Below, one piece after another: positions 1-6,907 of a stretch of DNA of 7,620 nt (within the stretch, counting starts at the first letter, position 1; each line of letters starts with the position of its first letter). Below the pieces are notes generated by a model. It did not search any database, was not told the DNA's origin, and worked only from the letters and a program-made list of their open reading frames with translations. A program made the position numbers and the translations under genes. Source of the stretch: Sulfurovum sp. bin170 (GTDB lineage: Bacteria > Campylobacterota > Campylobacteria > Campylobacterales > Sulfurovaceae); contig NZ_JAACKB010000188.1 of the NCBI RefSeq assembly GCF_010892395.1, forward strand, positions 1 through 7,620. Direction: 5' to 3'.

Positions 1-88
1 GATTCCGAAAATGCAAATTGCATATAAGGAAACGATGGCTTCAGCCTCGCTAATTCATTGGCATTGGACTAAAGTCTCCGATTCCAAA
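1..88. repeat. Palindrome-rich non-coding element, REP-like candidate
   Basis: This non-coding flank lies 3' of galE and contains three compact inverted repeats. The first is ATGCAA-A-TTGCAT at 11-23, with outer TTCC (3-6) and GGAA (28-31) able to extend it across a symmetric internal loop. The second is CGA-T-GGCT-TC-AGCC-TCG at 33-49, a 7-bp stem with one bulged T. The third is GACT-AA-AGTC at 67-76, flanked by G/CC that could extend it past a bulged T77. The hexamer CATTGG is tandemly duplicated at 56-67. GATTCCRAA occurs at 1-9 and again at 80-88 (8 of 9 identical), so the element may be one 79-bp unit that continues beyond the left edge. Short bulged hairpins of this kind are typical of REP sequences and IS200/IS605-family ends. 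No transposase is visible here, so the classification is an inference. Confidence 0.4.
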
Positions 89-107
89 GAGTTTTACAAT
101 ATATCTA

Positions 108-1130
108 TTAAACTATTTTTTCCCACTCATAAGCACTCTGACAAATAAGCCCCAAATTATTATATTTAGGAGTCCAGTTCATCTTCTGCTTTATCTTACT
201 ATTATTAGATATAAGCAATGCTGGGTCACCTGCTCGTCTTGGTGCATTATCCACTTGAAAATCTCTATTTGTAACTCGCTTGACCTCTTCCACAACCTCT
301 TTTACAGAGTAACCTTTTCCGTAACCAACATTAAATGTATCACTGTCATTAACTTTGAGATACTCTATAGCCTGAATATGAGCCGAAGCCAAATCATCTA
401 TATGAATATAATCCCTAACACCTGTTCCATCCTCTGTAGCAAAATCATCTCCAAAAATTGCCATCTTCTCTCTTTTTCCTAAAGCACACTCAGAAGCTAT
501 CTTGATGAGGTGTGTAGCATTTGGAAAGCTTTGACCAATTCTAGGCTCTAATTTGTTATCAGAGTTGTAGTATACATCTGCTCCTGCTACATTAAAATAT
601 CTAAAAGCTACATGTTTGAATTTGGGATATGCAAAAGAGGCATCTTTTAGTACATTTTCGCTCATAAGTTTAGACATACCATAGGGGTTAATCGGAGCAG
701 TGGGGAAGTTTTCATCCAATCCACTGATAGGAGTGGAACTTGGTTCACCATAAACAGCAGCAGTACTTGAAAATATAAATCTCTCTACACCTACCTTAAC
801 TGCTTTATCAATAAGATTAGTTGTATTAACAGTGTTATTCATATAGTAATCAAGTGGATTTTCAACTGACTCTGGAACAACAATACTTGCCGCAAAATGA
901 ATAATGGTATCAATACTATTCTCTTCTAAAATAGGCAAAATTTTATCAAACTCTTTCAAGTCAAGTTCCACAAATTTAAAATCTCTAATGGCTCTCAATG
1001 TATCTAGCGTTTTCCTGCTTCCTGTACTTAAATTATCTACAATAGTAACAGAGTAATCTGTATCCTCTAAAAGCTGTTTTACAACATGACTCCCGATATA
1101 TCCTGCTCCACCTGTAACCAATATATTCAT
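108..1130 (-). CDS. galE: UDP-glucose / UDP-N-acetylglucosamine 4-epimerase (GalE/Gne type)
   Basis: This cytosolic NAD-dependent short-chain dehydrogenase/reductase interconverts UDP-Glc and UDP-Gal, and in Gne-type enzymes also UDP-GlcNAc and UDP-GalNAc. Its 340 residues match the usual GalE length. The N-terminal Rossmann motif GGAGYIG is at 7-13. The catalytic set is Ser-Ser-Thr at 121-123 with Y150-x-x-x-K154 (YGMSK). RDYIHIDDL is at 239-247 and RRAGDPALL at 298-306. By alignment from memory, the position of E. coli Tyr299, which restricts the pocket to non-acetylated sugars, is Leu306 here. That would suit a bifunctional or UDP-HexNAc epimerase, but this is an inference. The ATG overlaps the preceding gene's stop by one base (TAATG), and GGAAG at 1137-1141 is a good ribosome site 6 nt upstream. 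In C. jejuni a Gne-type epimerase supplies the GalNAc of the N-glycan. It is the last gene of the run. Confidence 0.93.
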   Translation of the reverse strand: MNILVTGGAGYIGSHVVKQLLEDTDYSVTIVDNLSTGSRKTLDTLRAIRDFKFVELDLKEFDKILPILEENSIDTIIHFAASIVVPESVENPLDYYMNNTVNTTNLIDKAVKVGVERFIFSSTAAVYGEPSSTPISGLDENFPTAPINPYGMSKLMSENVLKDASFAYPKFKHVAFRYFNVAGADVYYNSDNKLEPRIGQSFPNATHLIKIASECALGKREKMAIFGDDFATEDGTGVRDYIHIDDLASAHIQAIEYLKVNDSDTFNVGYGKGYSVKEVVEEVKRVTNRDFQVDNAPRRAGDPALLISNNSKIKQKMNWTPKYNNLGLICQSAYEWEKIV

Positions 1131-2383
1131 TATAATCTTCCATCAGAGTCAGATAAGATTGATTTTATATCAAAAATAACTTGTTTGTCGTTATTCAGTT
1201 CTAAACTTTTATAGTTCTTATGTGCTACTGCCAAAACTACAGCATCATAGTTTTGAATCTCTGCTTTTGAATATTTAATCAAATCAAGACTATACTCCCT
1301 TTTCACTTCATCTTCATCTGCCCAATAGTCACTAACTGATATATCACAACCAAAATCTTGTAGCTCACGAATCACATCAATAACCCTAGAGTTTCTAATA
1401 TCAGGACAGTTCTCCTTAAAAGTAATTCCTAATACAAGTACTTTTGAGCCTTCTATCTTCTTTCCTTTTTTAATCATAAGCTTAATCACTTGATTAGCAA
1501 CATAGATTCCCATATTATCATTGAGCCGTCTTCCCGCAAGTATAATCTCTGGATTATATCCTACCTCTTGTGCCTTATGTGTGAGATAATATGGGTCAAC
1601 ACCGATACAGTGACCACCAACCAAGCCTGGTCTAAATGGTAAAAAATTCCACTTAGTTCCTGCTGCTTCAAGCACTGCATTAGTATCAATATCTAGGCGA
1701 TTAAATATCATAGAGAGTTCATTTACAAAAGCAATATTTATATCTCTTTGGGAGTTCTCTATAACCTTAGCAGCCTCTGCTACTTTGATGCTTGGAGCAA
1801 GATGAGTTCCTGCTGTTATAATTGATGCATAAAGTTCATCCACTCTTCTACCTATCTCTGGAGTAGAACCTGCCGTAACCTTCAAAATTTTAGTGACCGT
1901 ATGCTCTTTATCACCTGGGTTGATTCGTTCAGGAGAATATCCACAGAAAAAATCCTCATTAAACTTCAAACCTGATATATCTTCAAGAATAGGAACACAA
2001 TCCTCCTCTGTCGCCCCTGGGTAGACAGTTGATTCATATATAACTATATCACCTAACTTAAGTACAGAACCTATACTCTCACTTGCTTTTAAAAGTGGGG
2101 TCAAGTCTGGTTTTTTATGCTTATCAATTGGGGTGGGAACTGTTACAATATAGATATTACAATCAGCTATATCATCTAATATATTAGTAAACTGCATATC
2201 ATTATTAATAGCCTCTTTTACCTGCTCATCACTAAGCTCTAGTGTTCTATCATGTCCAGAAGATAACTCATCAATCCTCCACTGTGCTATGTCAAATCCT
2301 ACCACCTCATATTTTGATGAGAAAGCGTGTGCTAGTGGCAACCCCACATATCCAAGACCTATAACTGCTATTTTATTTTTCAT
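1130..2383 (-). CDS. tviB: UDP-N-acetyl-hexosamine 6-dehydrogenase (TviB/WbpO type)
   Basis: This is a nucleotide-sugar dehydrogenase of the UDP-Glc/GDP-Man dehydrogenase superfamily. It oxidises C6 of a UDP-sugar to the uronic acid with two NAD+. Its 417 residues carry the NAD-binding GLGYVGLP at 9-16, TVPTP at 81-85 and EST at 117-119. The central domain has K206 and N210 in EAAKVIEN, and the catalytic Cys259 lies in [11 protein letters not shown] (256-266). The C-terminal UDP-binding domain begins with [14 protein letters not shown] (319-332). The segment [18 protein letters not shown] and the following LAGRRLND block are typical of the TviB/VipA, WbpO and CapL subfamily, which acts on UDP-GlcNAc or UDP-GalNAc rather than UDP-Glc. 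Exact substrate and product (UDP-GlcNAcA or UDP-GalNAcA) cannot be read from sequence alone. It is translationally coupled to the downstream epimerase gene by a TAATG overlap, so the pair could make UDP-GalNAcA. The Shine-Dalgarno before its ATG is weak (AGG about 10 nt upstream). Confidence 0.9.
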   Translation of the reverse strand: MKNKIAVIGLGYVGLPLAHAFSSKYEVVGFDIAQWRIDELSSGHDRTLELSDEQVKEAINNDMQFTNILDDIADCNIYIVTVPTPIDKHKKPDLTPLLKASESIGSVLKLGDIVIYESTVYPGATEEDCVPILEDISGLKFNEDFFCGYSPERINPGDKEHTVTKILKVTAGSTPEIGRRVDELYASIITAGTHLAPSIKVAEAAKVIENSQRDINIAFVNELSMIFNRLDIDTNAVLEAAGTKWNFLPFRPGLVGGHCIGVDPYYLTHKAQEVGYNPEIILAGRRLNDNMGIYVANQVIKLMIKKGKKIEGSKVLVLGITFKENCPDIRNSRVIDVIRELQDFGCDISVSDYWADEDEVKREYSLDLIKYSKAEIQNYDAVVLAVAHKNYKSLELNNDKQVIFDIKSILSDSDGRL

Positions 2384-2429
2384 TAATATACTGCCTGATA
2401 AAAGAATTATCGTATTATAACTAAAAAAG
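2384..2429 (-). promoter_or_regulatory. Possible internal promoter before the UDP-HexNAc dehydrogenase gene
   Basis: The 46-nt gap contains a perfect TATAAT on the minus strand at 2414-2419, preceded by a T-rich stretch (TTTTTTAG). Transcription would start near 2407 and give a leader of about 24 nt. No good TTGACA-like -35 is present: the hexamer at 17-bp spacing is TTTAGG. Housekeeping promoters in Campylobacter and Helicobacter often lack a clear -35 and rely on the -10 plus upstream T-rich sequence, so a promoter is plausible here. In such AT-rich DNA the box can also occur by chance. Confidence 0.35.
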
Positions 2430-3374
2430 CTAAATGCCTAAATCATAGATTTGGATAATCCCAAGTAACCTTTTATCTTCACAAACAAGCAGTGAGTTAA
2501 CTTTGTAATCTGTCATCATCTTCTGCACTTCTGTGAGCTTAGATTTGGCATCAACTGTTTTAGGATTTTTAGACATTAAACCTCTCGCTTTTAACAAAAA
2601 AAACTCTTCTTGATTACTCTCCATCGCACGACGAATATCCCCATCTGTGATTATACCCAATATATCATCACCACTCATAACAATAGCTAAACCCATTTTT
2701 CCACTAGATACAACTTGAACGATCTCTTTAATACTCTCATTATCACCAACTATAGGAAGGTTCTCTTTTTGCATAACATCCTCTGCCTTTGTCAAAAGTC
2801 TTCTACCCAAAGAACCACCTGGGTGAAATTGGGCAAAGTCCCTATCTTGAAAGTCCCTCAGTTTCATCAGTGCCACAGCCAAAGCATCACCCATAACAAG
2901 CGTTGCTGTTGTGGAAGAGGTAGGGGCTAGTTGCAGAGGACAAGCTTCCTCTTTGACTGAGATATTGAGATGATAAGAGCTATTCTTTGCCAAAGTTGAA
3001 TCAGGATTACCACTCATACTAATCACAATGTTTTCCTGTGCTTTCAAAAAAGGAACCACCTTTAAAACCTCATCAGTCTCACCAGAGTTTGATATAAGCA
3101 ACACTATATCATCTCTCTCTATCATTCCAAGGTCACCATGATACGCTTCACCAGGGTGCAAAAAAAAGCTTGGTGTTCCTGTACTTGCCATTGTAGCCGC
3201 TATCTTTTTGCCAATAATCCCAGATTTTCCCATACCAGAGATGATTAGTTTGCCTCTGCACTTCAAGATAGCTTTTACTGCATCTTCAAACTCTGCTGTT
3301 AAATTTTTAGAGAGGTTGGCTATCTCTCTAGCTTCAATTTCAAATACCTCTTTTGCTATATCATTTATATTCAT
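2430..3374 (-). CDS. kdsD: D-arabinose-5-phosphate isomerase (KdsD/KpsF family)
   Basis: This cytosolic aldose-ketose isomerase interconverts ribulose 5-phosphate and arabinose 5-phosphate, the first committed precursor of Kdo for LPS inner core or capsule. The 314 residues comprise an N-terminal SIS sugar-isomerase domain (about 30-190) and two CBS domains (about 196-250 and 264-314). Visible motifs are GMGKSG (47-52), [11 protein letters not shown] (73-83), SNSGET (95-100), the LAPTSSTTA block (149-157) and FHPGG (183-187). From memory, the E. coli KdsD active-site residues are Lys59, Glu111, Glu152 and His193. They map with a constant offset of 9 to K50, E102, E143 and H184, so the enzyme looks intact. 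It sits between pglF and the UDP-HexNAc dehydrogenase gene with 52- and 46-nt gaps, looser than the rest of the cluster. No acetyl- or glycosyltransferase is fused to it. The ribosome site is weak, but the ATG places the conserved N-terminus normally. Confidence 0.93.
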   Translation of the reverse strand: MNINDIAKEVFEIEAREIANLSKNLTAEFEDAVKAILKCRGKLIISGMGKSGIIGKKIAATMASTGTPSFFLHPGEAYHGDLGMIERDDIVLLISNSGETDEVLKVVPFLKAQENIVISMSGNPDSTLAKNSSYHLNISVKEEACPLQLAPTSSTTATLVMGDALAVALMKLRDFQDRDFAQFHPGGSLGRRLLTKAEDVMQKENLPIVGDNESIKEIVQVVSSGKMGLAIVMSGDDILGIITDGDIRRAMESNQEEFFLLKARGLMSKNPKTVDAKSKLTEVQKMMTDYKVNSLLVCEDKRLLGIIQIYDLGI

Positions 3375-3391
3375 TTCAGTTCTTTTAATTT

Positions 3392-3432
3392 ATTTGTTCG
3401 ATTAAATCGAACCTACACAGATTTGTTCAATT
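3392..3432. promoter_or_regulatory. Perfect 17-nt inverted repeat with adjacent half-site copy
   Basis: GTTCGATT-A-AATCGAAC at 3396-3412 is a perfect dyad with 8-bp arms and a single central base. It lies about 22-38 nt upstream of the kdsD ATG. A 12-base segment overlapping its left arm, ATTTGTTCGATT (3392-3403), recurs with one change as ATTTGTTCAATT (3421-3432), offset by 29 nt and overlapping the pglF stop codon. The arrangement could be an operator for a dimeric regulator or an mRNA hairpin that sets the 5' end of a processed kdsD transcript. Neither strand has a T-run directly after the stem, so it does not look like an intrinsic terminator. The dyad is certain; its function is unknown. 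Confidence 0.5.
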
Positions 3433-5211
3433 CTTCTGATGATTAAACTCAGGAACTATCTCTTTCAAAAGTTCTAAGAGATTCTCATCTTCACCTTTTA
3501 ATCTTTCTATTTTTTTTGATAATAACTCATAATCAACAGGAGGATTTTGTGAGACCATAATGGAGCTATACTCCGTCTTCAAATCAGCATCATCTATCAA
3601 TAGTTCCTCATAGAGTTTCTCCCCAGGGCGAAGACCTGAGAAGACTATATCTATATCATCCCGACCTGAAAGCTCTATCATCCTATTAGCTAAATCTACT
3701 ATCTTGATAGGCTCACCCATATCCAAGATAAATAGCTCTCCACCTTTTGCAATAGAGGCTGCCTGAAGAACCAATTGACACGCTTCGGGAATCATCATAA
3801 AATATCGTGTAATATCAGGGTGAGTCACAGTAATACTCTCACCCTTATCTATCTGTGATCTAAATTTGGGAATTACAGAACCAGAACTACCAAGCACATT
3901 TCCAAATCGAACAGCTACTATCTCCGTTTGATTACTAGGAATAGAGTGTGCATAAAGTTCACAAATTCTCTTGGTCGTTCCCATCACATTGGTTGGACGA
4001 ACAGCCTTATCTGTTGAGACAAGAACAAGTTTAGTCACACCATATGCGATAGACAAATCTATAACATTTTTTGTTCCAAAGATATTATTATCAATCGCTT
4101 CTCTAACATTGGCTTCACAGAGTGGCACATGTTTATAGGCTGCTGCATGTATCACTATATCTGGCAGATATTGCTTAAATGTCTTCTCTAATAGCGTTTG
4201 CTCTTTAACATTTTGCATCACAGCTACACTCTTAGTATGGCAAATTTGCTCATTTATACTATATAGATTAAACTCGCTATTATCAACCAAGATTATCTGC
4301 TTTGCACCAAAAATTTCAACCTGACGAGATAACTCAGAACCTATACTCCCACCAGCACCTGTAATCATAACCACTTTTCCAACGATAAAATTTGCTATAC
4401 TAACCATATCTAAATCTTGTGGTTTTCGTGCTAACAGATCCTCTATGGAGATATCAGCAAGAGTGGGACTGTCATCTTCTAGTATCTGAGCTTTTTTAAT
4501 CTCGTGAATTCCAAGCTCATTTAGTGTGGTAAAGAGTCTCTCTAACTCTTTTTGATTTAACTTCTCTGCAATAATAACTGCATCTATCTCAAGCTCTTCA
4601 ACTATAGCACTAATATCAGACCTATCATATACTTTTATATTGGAAAAATATGTACCAATAAGATGTTTATCATCAGATATTAATGCCATAAGGTGATAGT
4701 CTATCTCCCCTGAAAGTGAACTTTTAATAACCTGAGAAGCTCTATCATTTGCACCTATAATAAGTGTTCTATTTTTATGAACATGCTTACCATTTTCGAT
4801 ATAAAGTCTCTTAGATATTCGTATAAAAGCTATAAAAAATAGTGATAAAAAGAGATCTATCAAAATAACACTTCTAGGATATGGAATAAAATAGTCATTA
4901 AAAAGTACAAAAATAACTGTAAATAAAATATATGTAACTATATGGGCAAATATTAACTTTTTATACTCCCATAAACCAAAAAAACGCCAAGCAACAAAGT
5001 ATATTTTTAAAACAAAAAATATTATTACTTTAAGTGGTGCTAATACTATAATCATTAAAACCATTGAGTTAAAAAAATCAATGGGGATATCAAAATTAAA
5101 CCGTAAAAGATAAGCCAAAAAGATAGTCAATATGGATATGATTAAATCAAAAAGTATAAAGAATATTATTCGTTTAGAACCGGTAGGTTGTAAAAATTGT
5201 TTTTTTAACAT
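3427..5211 (-). CDS. pglF: UDP-GlcNAc 4,6-dehydratase, inverting-free membrane type (PglF)
   Basis: This inner-membrane enzyme converts UDP-GlcNAc to UDP-2-acetamido-2,6-dideoxy-4-keto-glucose, the first step to bacillosamine. Its 594 residues compare with about 590 for C. jejuni PglF. Four hydrophobic segments (about 15-37, 47-71, 86-106 and 111-131) precede a CoA-binding-like region (about 147-240) and a C-terminal SDR catalytic domain. The NAD motif GAGGSIG is at 285-291. The catalytic Thr400-Asp401-Lys402 lies in STDKAVRPTNVMG. Met410 stands where ordinary SDRs have the catalytic Tyr, followed by Lys414 (MGTTK). That Met substitution is also found in C. jejuni PglF, whose T395/D396/K397 align at a constant offset of 5. 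ISIEDLLARKP at 255-265 is another family signature. The ATG lies inside the end of pglE (7-nt overlap, ATGTTAA), with GAGG upstream at a long spacing of 13 nt, so coupling to pglE is likely. Its product feeds PglE directly. Confidence 0.95.
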   Translation of the reverse strand: MLKKQFLQPTGSKRIIFFILFDLIISILTIFLAYLLRFNFDIPIDFFNSMVLMIIVLAPLKVIIFFVLKIYFVAWRFFGLWEYKKLIFAHIVTYILFTVIFVLFNDYFIPYPRSVILIDLFLSLFFIAFIRISKRLYIENGKHVHKNRTLIIGANDRASQVIKSSLSGEIDYHLMALISDDKHLIGTYFSNIKVYDRSDISAIVEELEIDAVIIAEKLNQKELERLFTTLNELGIHEIKKAQILEDDSPTLADISIEDLLARKPQDLDMVSIANFIVGKVVMITGAGGSIGSELSRQVEIFGAKQIILVDNSEFNLYSINEQICHTKSVAVMQNVKEQTLLEKTFKQYLPDIVIHAAAYKHVPLCEANVREAIDNNIFGTKNVIDLSIAYGVTKLVLVSTDKAVRPTNVMGTTKRICELYAHSIPSNQTEIVAVRFGNVLGSSGSVIPKFRSQIDKGESITVTHPDITRYFMMIPEACQLVLQAASIAKGGELFILDMGEPIKIVDLANRMIELSGRDDIDIVFSGLRPGEKLYEELLIDDADLKTEYSSIMVSQNPPVDYELLSKKIERLKGEDENLLELLKEIVPEFNHQKN

Positions 5212-6302
5212 ACTGTTTTAATCACCTCAACTACACGCATTAACTCCTTATTGGAAGCACTAGTTGGTGAAGGAAGACACAAACCTCTACTAAATAGAGT
5301 CTCACTAGTACCATCTACAAATGCTCTACTTTTCCTAAAAAGAGGTTGCATATGCATAGGTTTCCATAGAGGACGACTATCAATACTAGACAACTCCAGT
5401 GCTTCAATTATCTTCATTGGGTTAGTTTTATCAAGAAGCATTGTGCTTAACCAACGATTTCCTCTACCACCTTCAATTTCAGGCATCCATGAAATTTCAT
5501 CTATGCTTTTAAACTTCTCTTGATAAAAATTAAAAATCTCTCGTTTTCTCTCTACTCTTTCATCCAAAACTTCTACCTGTGCCACACCGATAGCTGCTAA
5601 GACATTACTCATTCTATAATTATAACCATACTCCTCATGTTCATAGTACAAAAAAGGCTCCTTGGCTTGGGTTGATAGAAATTTTGCTTTGGCTATCCAC
5701 TCTTCATTATCACTAACAAGTACTCCTCCACCAGAAGTTGTTAAAATCTTATTTCCATTAAAACTATAGACACCAAAGTCTCCAAAAGTTCCACTCTGTT
5801 GTCCTCTGTAACTAGCTCCCAAAGACTCTGCAGCATCCTCAATAAGATAAATACCCTCTTCCTTACAGATAGCAACAATCTCATCCATCTTAGCTACCTG
5901 ACCATATAAATGTGTTAATATAAAAACTTTAGGTTTTTTAGGCAACTCCCTTATAGCTTTTTTTAATAGTATGGGACTAACGTTCCAACTCTCATCGCTA
6001 TCAATAAAAATCGGCTCTGCACCTTGATATAATATACAATTAACAGAACCTATAAAAGTAAATGATGAGGCTAAAACCGTATCACCTCTTCCAATACCTA
6101 AAACTCTAAGTGCTAAATGCAATCCTGCGGTAGCAGAAGAGAGAGCTAAAGCGTTTGAAACACCTGTATACGCTTTAATACTCTCTTCAAATCTTGTTAT
6201 AAACGAACCAAAAGGAGCAATATAATTACTTTTAAATACTTCGTCAATATATTTTTGTTCTTTTCCACTCATATGTGGGGGAGATAAAAATAGTCTCTGC
6301 AC
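5205..6302 (-). CDS. pglE: UDP-4-amino-4,6-dideoxy-GlcNAc aminotransferase (PglE)
   Basis: This cytosolic PLP-dependent aminotransferase of the DegT/DnrJ/EryC1/StrS family moves an amino group from glutamate to C4 of the 4-keto sugar made by PglF. The 365 residues align along their whole length with C. jejuni PglE. LFLSPPHMSGKE is at 4-15, EVFKSNYIAP at 21-30, the cofactor-binding IEDAAE at 154-159, the Schiff-base Lys185 in FNGNKILTTSGGG (181-193), YGYNYRMSNV at 225-234 and RPLWKPMH at 310-317. The start is GTG at 6300-6302. It matches the N-terminus of PglE and has AGAGGA 6 nt upstream, whereas the next ATG (codon 11) would remove the conserved SPPH motif. The gene begins 3 nt after the stop of the phosphoglycosyltransferase gene, leaving no room for pglD, which occupies this position in C. 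jejuni. Its 3' end overlaps pglF by 7 nt. Confidence 0.95.
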   Translation of the reverse strand: MQRLFLSPPHMSGKEQKYIDEVFKSNYIAPFGSFITRFEESIKAYTGVSNALALSSATAGLHLALRVLGIGRGDTVLASSFTFIGSVNCILYQGAEPIFIDSDESWNVSPILLKKAIRELPKKPKVFILTHLYGQVAKMDEIVAICKEEGIYLIEDAAESLGASYRGQQSGTFGDFGVYSFNGNKILTTSGGGVLVSDNEEWIAKAKFLSTQAKEPFLYYEHEEYGYNYRMSNVLAAIGVAQVEVLDERVERKREIFNFYQEKFKSIDEISWMPEIEGGRGNRWLSTMLLDKTNPMKIIEALELSSIDSRPLWKPMHMQPLFRKSRAFVDGTSETLFSRGLCLPSPTSASNKELMRVVEVIKTVC

Positions 6303-6305
6303 AAC

Positions 6306-6902
6306 TTATCCTCTTAGTGTTTTGATAATATATCCAATATCTCTTCCAAAGGACCAGTTCTGAATATATTCTCTATTGATAGCTACTTTATCTGGCCAAA
6401 TAACTCTATCATTATACTCTTTTGGACTCTTCTGTTGAGCCAAAATTTTCTCTTCATCTCTGTATTTTATCGAAGCTGGCCCAGTTATAGCAGGACGAAT
6501 AGAGAGAATAATCCTATCTTCCCCCTCTAATTTATCAGCATACCCCTCTACATCTGGTCTGGGTCCTACAAAGCTCATAGAGCCAAATAGCACATTAAAA
6601 AGCTGAGGTAACTCATCAATTTTACTGTCTCTAAAAAACTTTCCACTCTTTGTTATGCGTGGGTCATGAGCAGTTGTTGTTGTCCCAACCACTCCCTCCA
6701 CTGGTTTCATTGTTTTAATCTTAAATACCCTAAAAAGTTCTCCATATCTACCAACTCTTTTTTGCATAAATATCCCAAAACTTCTAGTCTCAATAGATGC
6801 TATAACAAAAGATATAAAAATAATCCACCATGTTAAAAAAATAACAACCGATGCAAAAAAAATATCAAAAACCCTCTTAATAAAACTCCCCCAACTGCTC
6901 AA
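6306..6902 (-). CDS. PglC-like initiating phosphoglycosyltransferase, divergent bacterial sugar transferase
   Basis: This is a monotopic phosphoglycosyltransferase of the bacterial sugar transferase family. Such enzymes transfer a phospho-sugar from a UDP-sugar to undecaprenyl phosphate at the inner membrane and so start lipid-linked glycan assembly. The 198 residues have an N-terminal membrane helix (about 10-36), FKIKTM at 60-65, the catalytic Asp96-Glu97 in KIDELPQLFNVL, and SFVGPRPD at 110-117. In the aligned membrane helix the Ser-Pro break of PglC is Trp25-Trp26. After the core it reads ITGPASIKYRDEE (139-151) rather than the ITGLAQVNGR of C. jejuni PglC. It therefore belongs to a different subgroup, and its sugar substrate is uncertain. 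The position between pglB and pglE makes it the likely initiating enzyme for the N-glycan. The start is TTG. In frame upstream there is a TAA at 6921-6923 and no ATG or GTG, and AAGG sits 8 nt before the TTG. Confidence 0.9.
   Translation of the reverse strand: MSSWGSFIKRVFDIFFASVVIFLTWWIIFISFVIASIETRSFGIFMQKRVGRYGELFRVFKIKTMKPVEGVVGTTTTAHDPRITKSGKFFRDSKIDELPQLFNVLFGSMSFVGPRPDVEGYADKLEGEDRIILSIRPAITGPASIKYRDEEKILAQQKSPKEYNDRVIWPDKVAINREYIQNWSFGRDIGYIIKTLRG
6309..6314 (-). promoter_or_regulatory. Ribosome binding site deciding the GTG start of pglE
   Basis: AGAGGA on the minus strand ends 6 nt before the GTG at 6300-6302 and lies in the last codons of the upstream transferase gene. It supports the GTG start and implies that the two genes are translated as a coupled pair. 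Confidence 0.7.
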
Positions 6903-6907
6903 TGTCT

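Noticed and set aside
1..107. Intrinsic terminator or tRNA/small RNA gene after galE
   Set aside because: Hairpins are present but none is followed by a T-run in the direction of transcription, and no tRNA-like arms or known RNA family could be recognised.
255..482. Plus-strand open frame of 75 codons opposite galE
   Set aside because: It lies wholly antisense to a well-conserved gene, shows no recognisable motif and has low-complexity composition; it is a shadow frame.
2715..2930. Plus-strand open frame of 71 codons opposite kdsD
   Set aside because: It is antisense to the conserved SIS/CBS coding sequence and has no family resemblance.
3208..3405. Plus-strand open frame of 65 codons with a hydrophobic C-terminus
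   Set aside because: It is the complement of the kdsD N-terminus, and the hydrophobic tail is what antisense of polar AT-rich coding DNA tends to give. No convincing ribosome site was seen.
3396..3412. Intrinsic terminator for pglF
   Set aside because: The stem is perfect but AT-rich, and no run of T follows it on either strand; regulatory dyad or RNA hairpin fits better.
3427..5211. PseB-type (pseudaminic acid) dehydratase instead of PglF
   Set aside because: PseB is a short soluble protein with a catalytic Tyr. This one has four N-terminal membrane helices, 594 residues and Met at the Tyr position, as in PglF, and is next to pglE and pglB.
5251..5523. Plus-strand open frame of 90 codons opposite pglE
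   Set aside because: It is antisense to conserved PglE C-terminal coding sequence and has no recognisable domain.
6270..6272. ATG (codon 11) as the start of pglE
   Set aside because: It would remove the conserved LFLSPPH start of the family, and the good ribosome site serves the GTG upstream.
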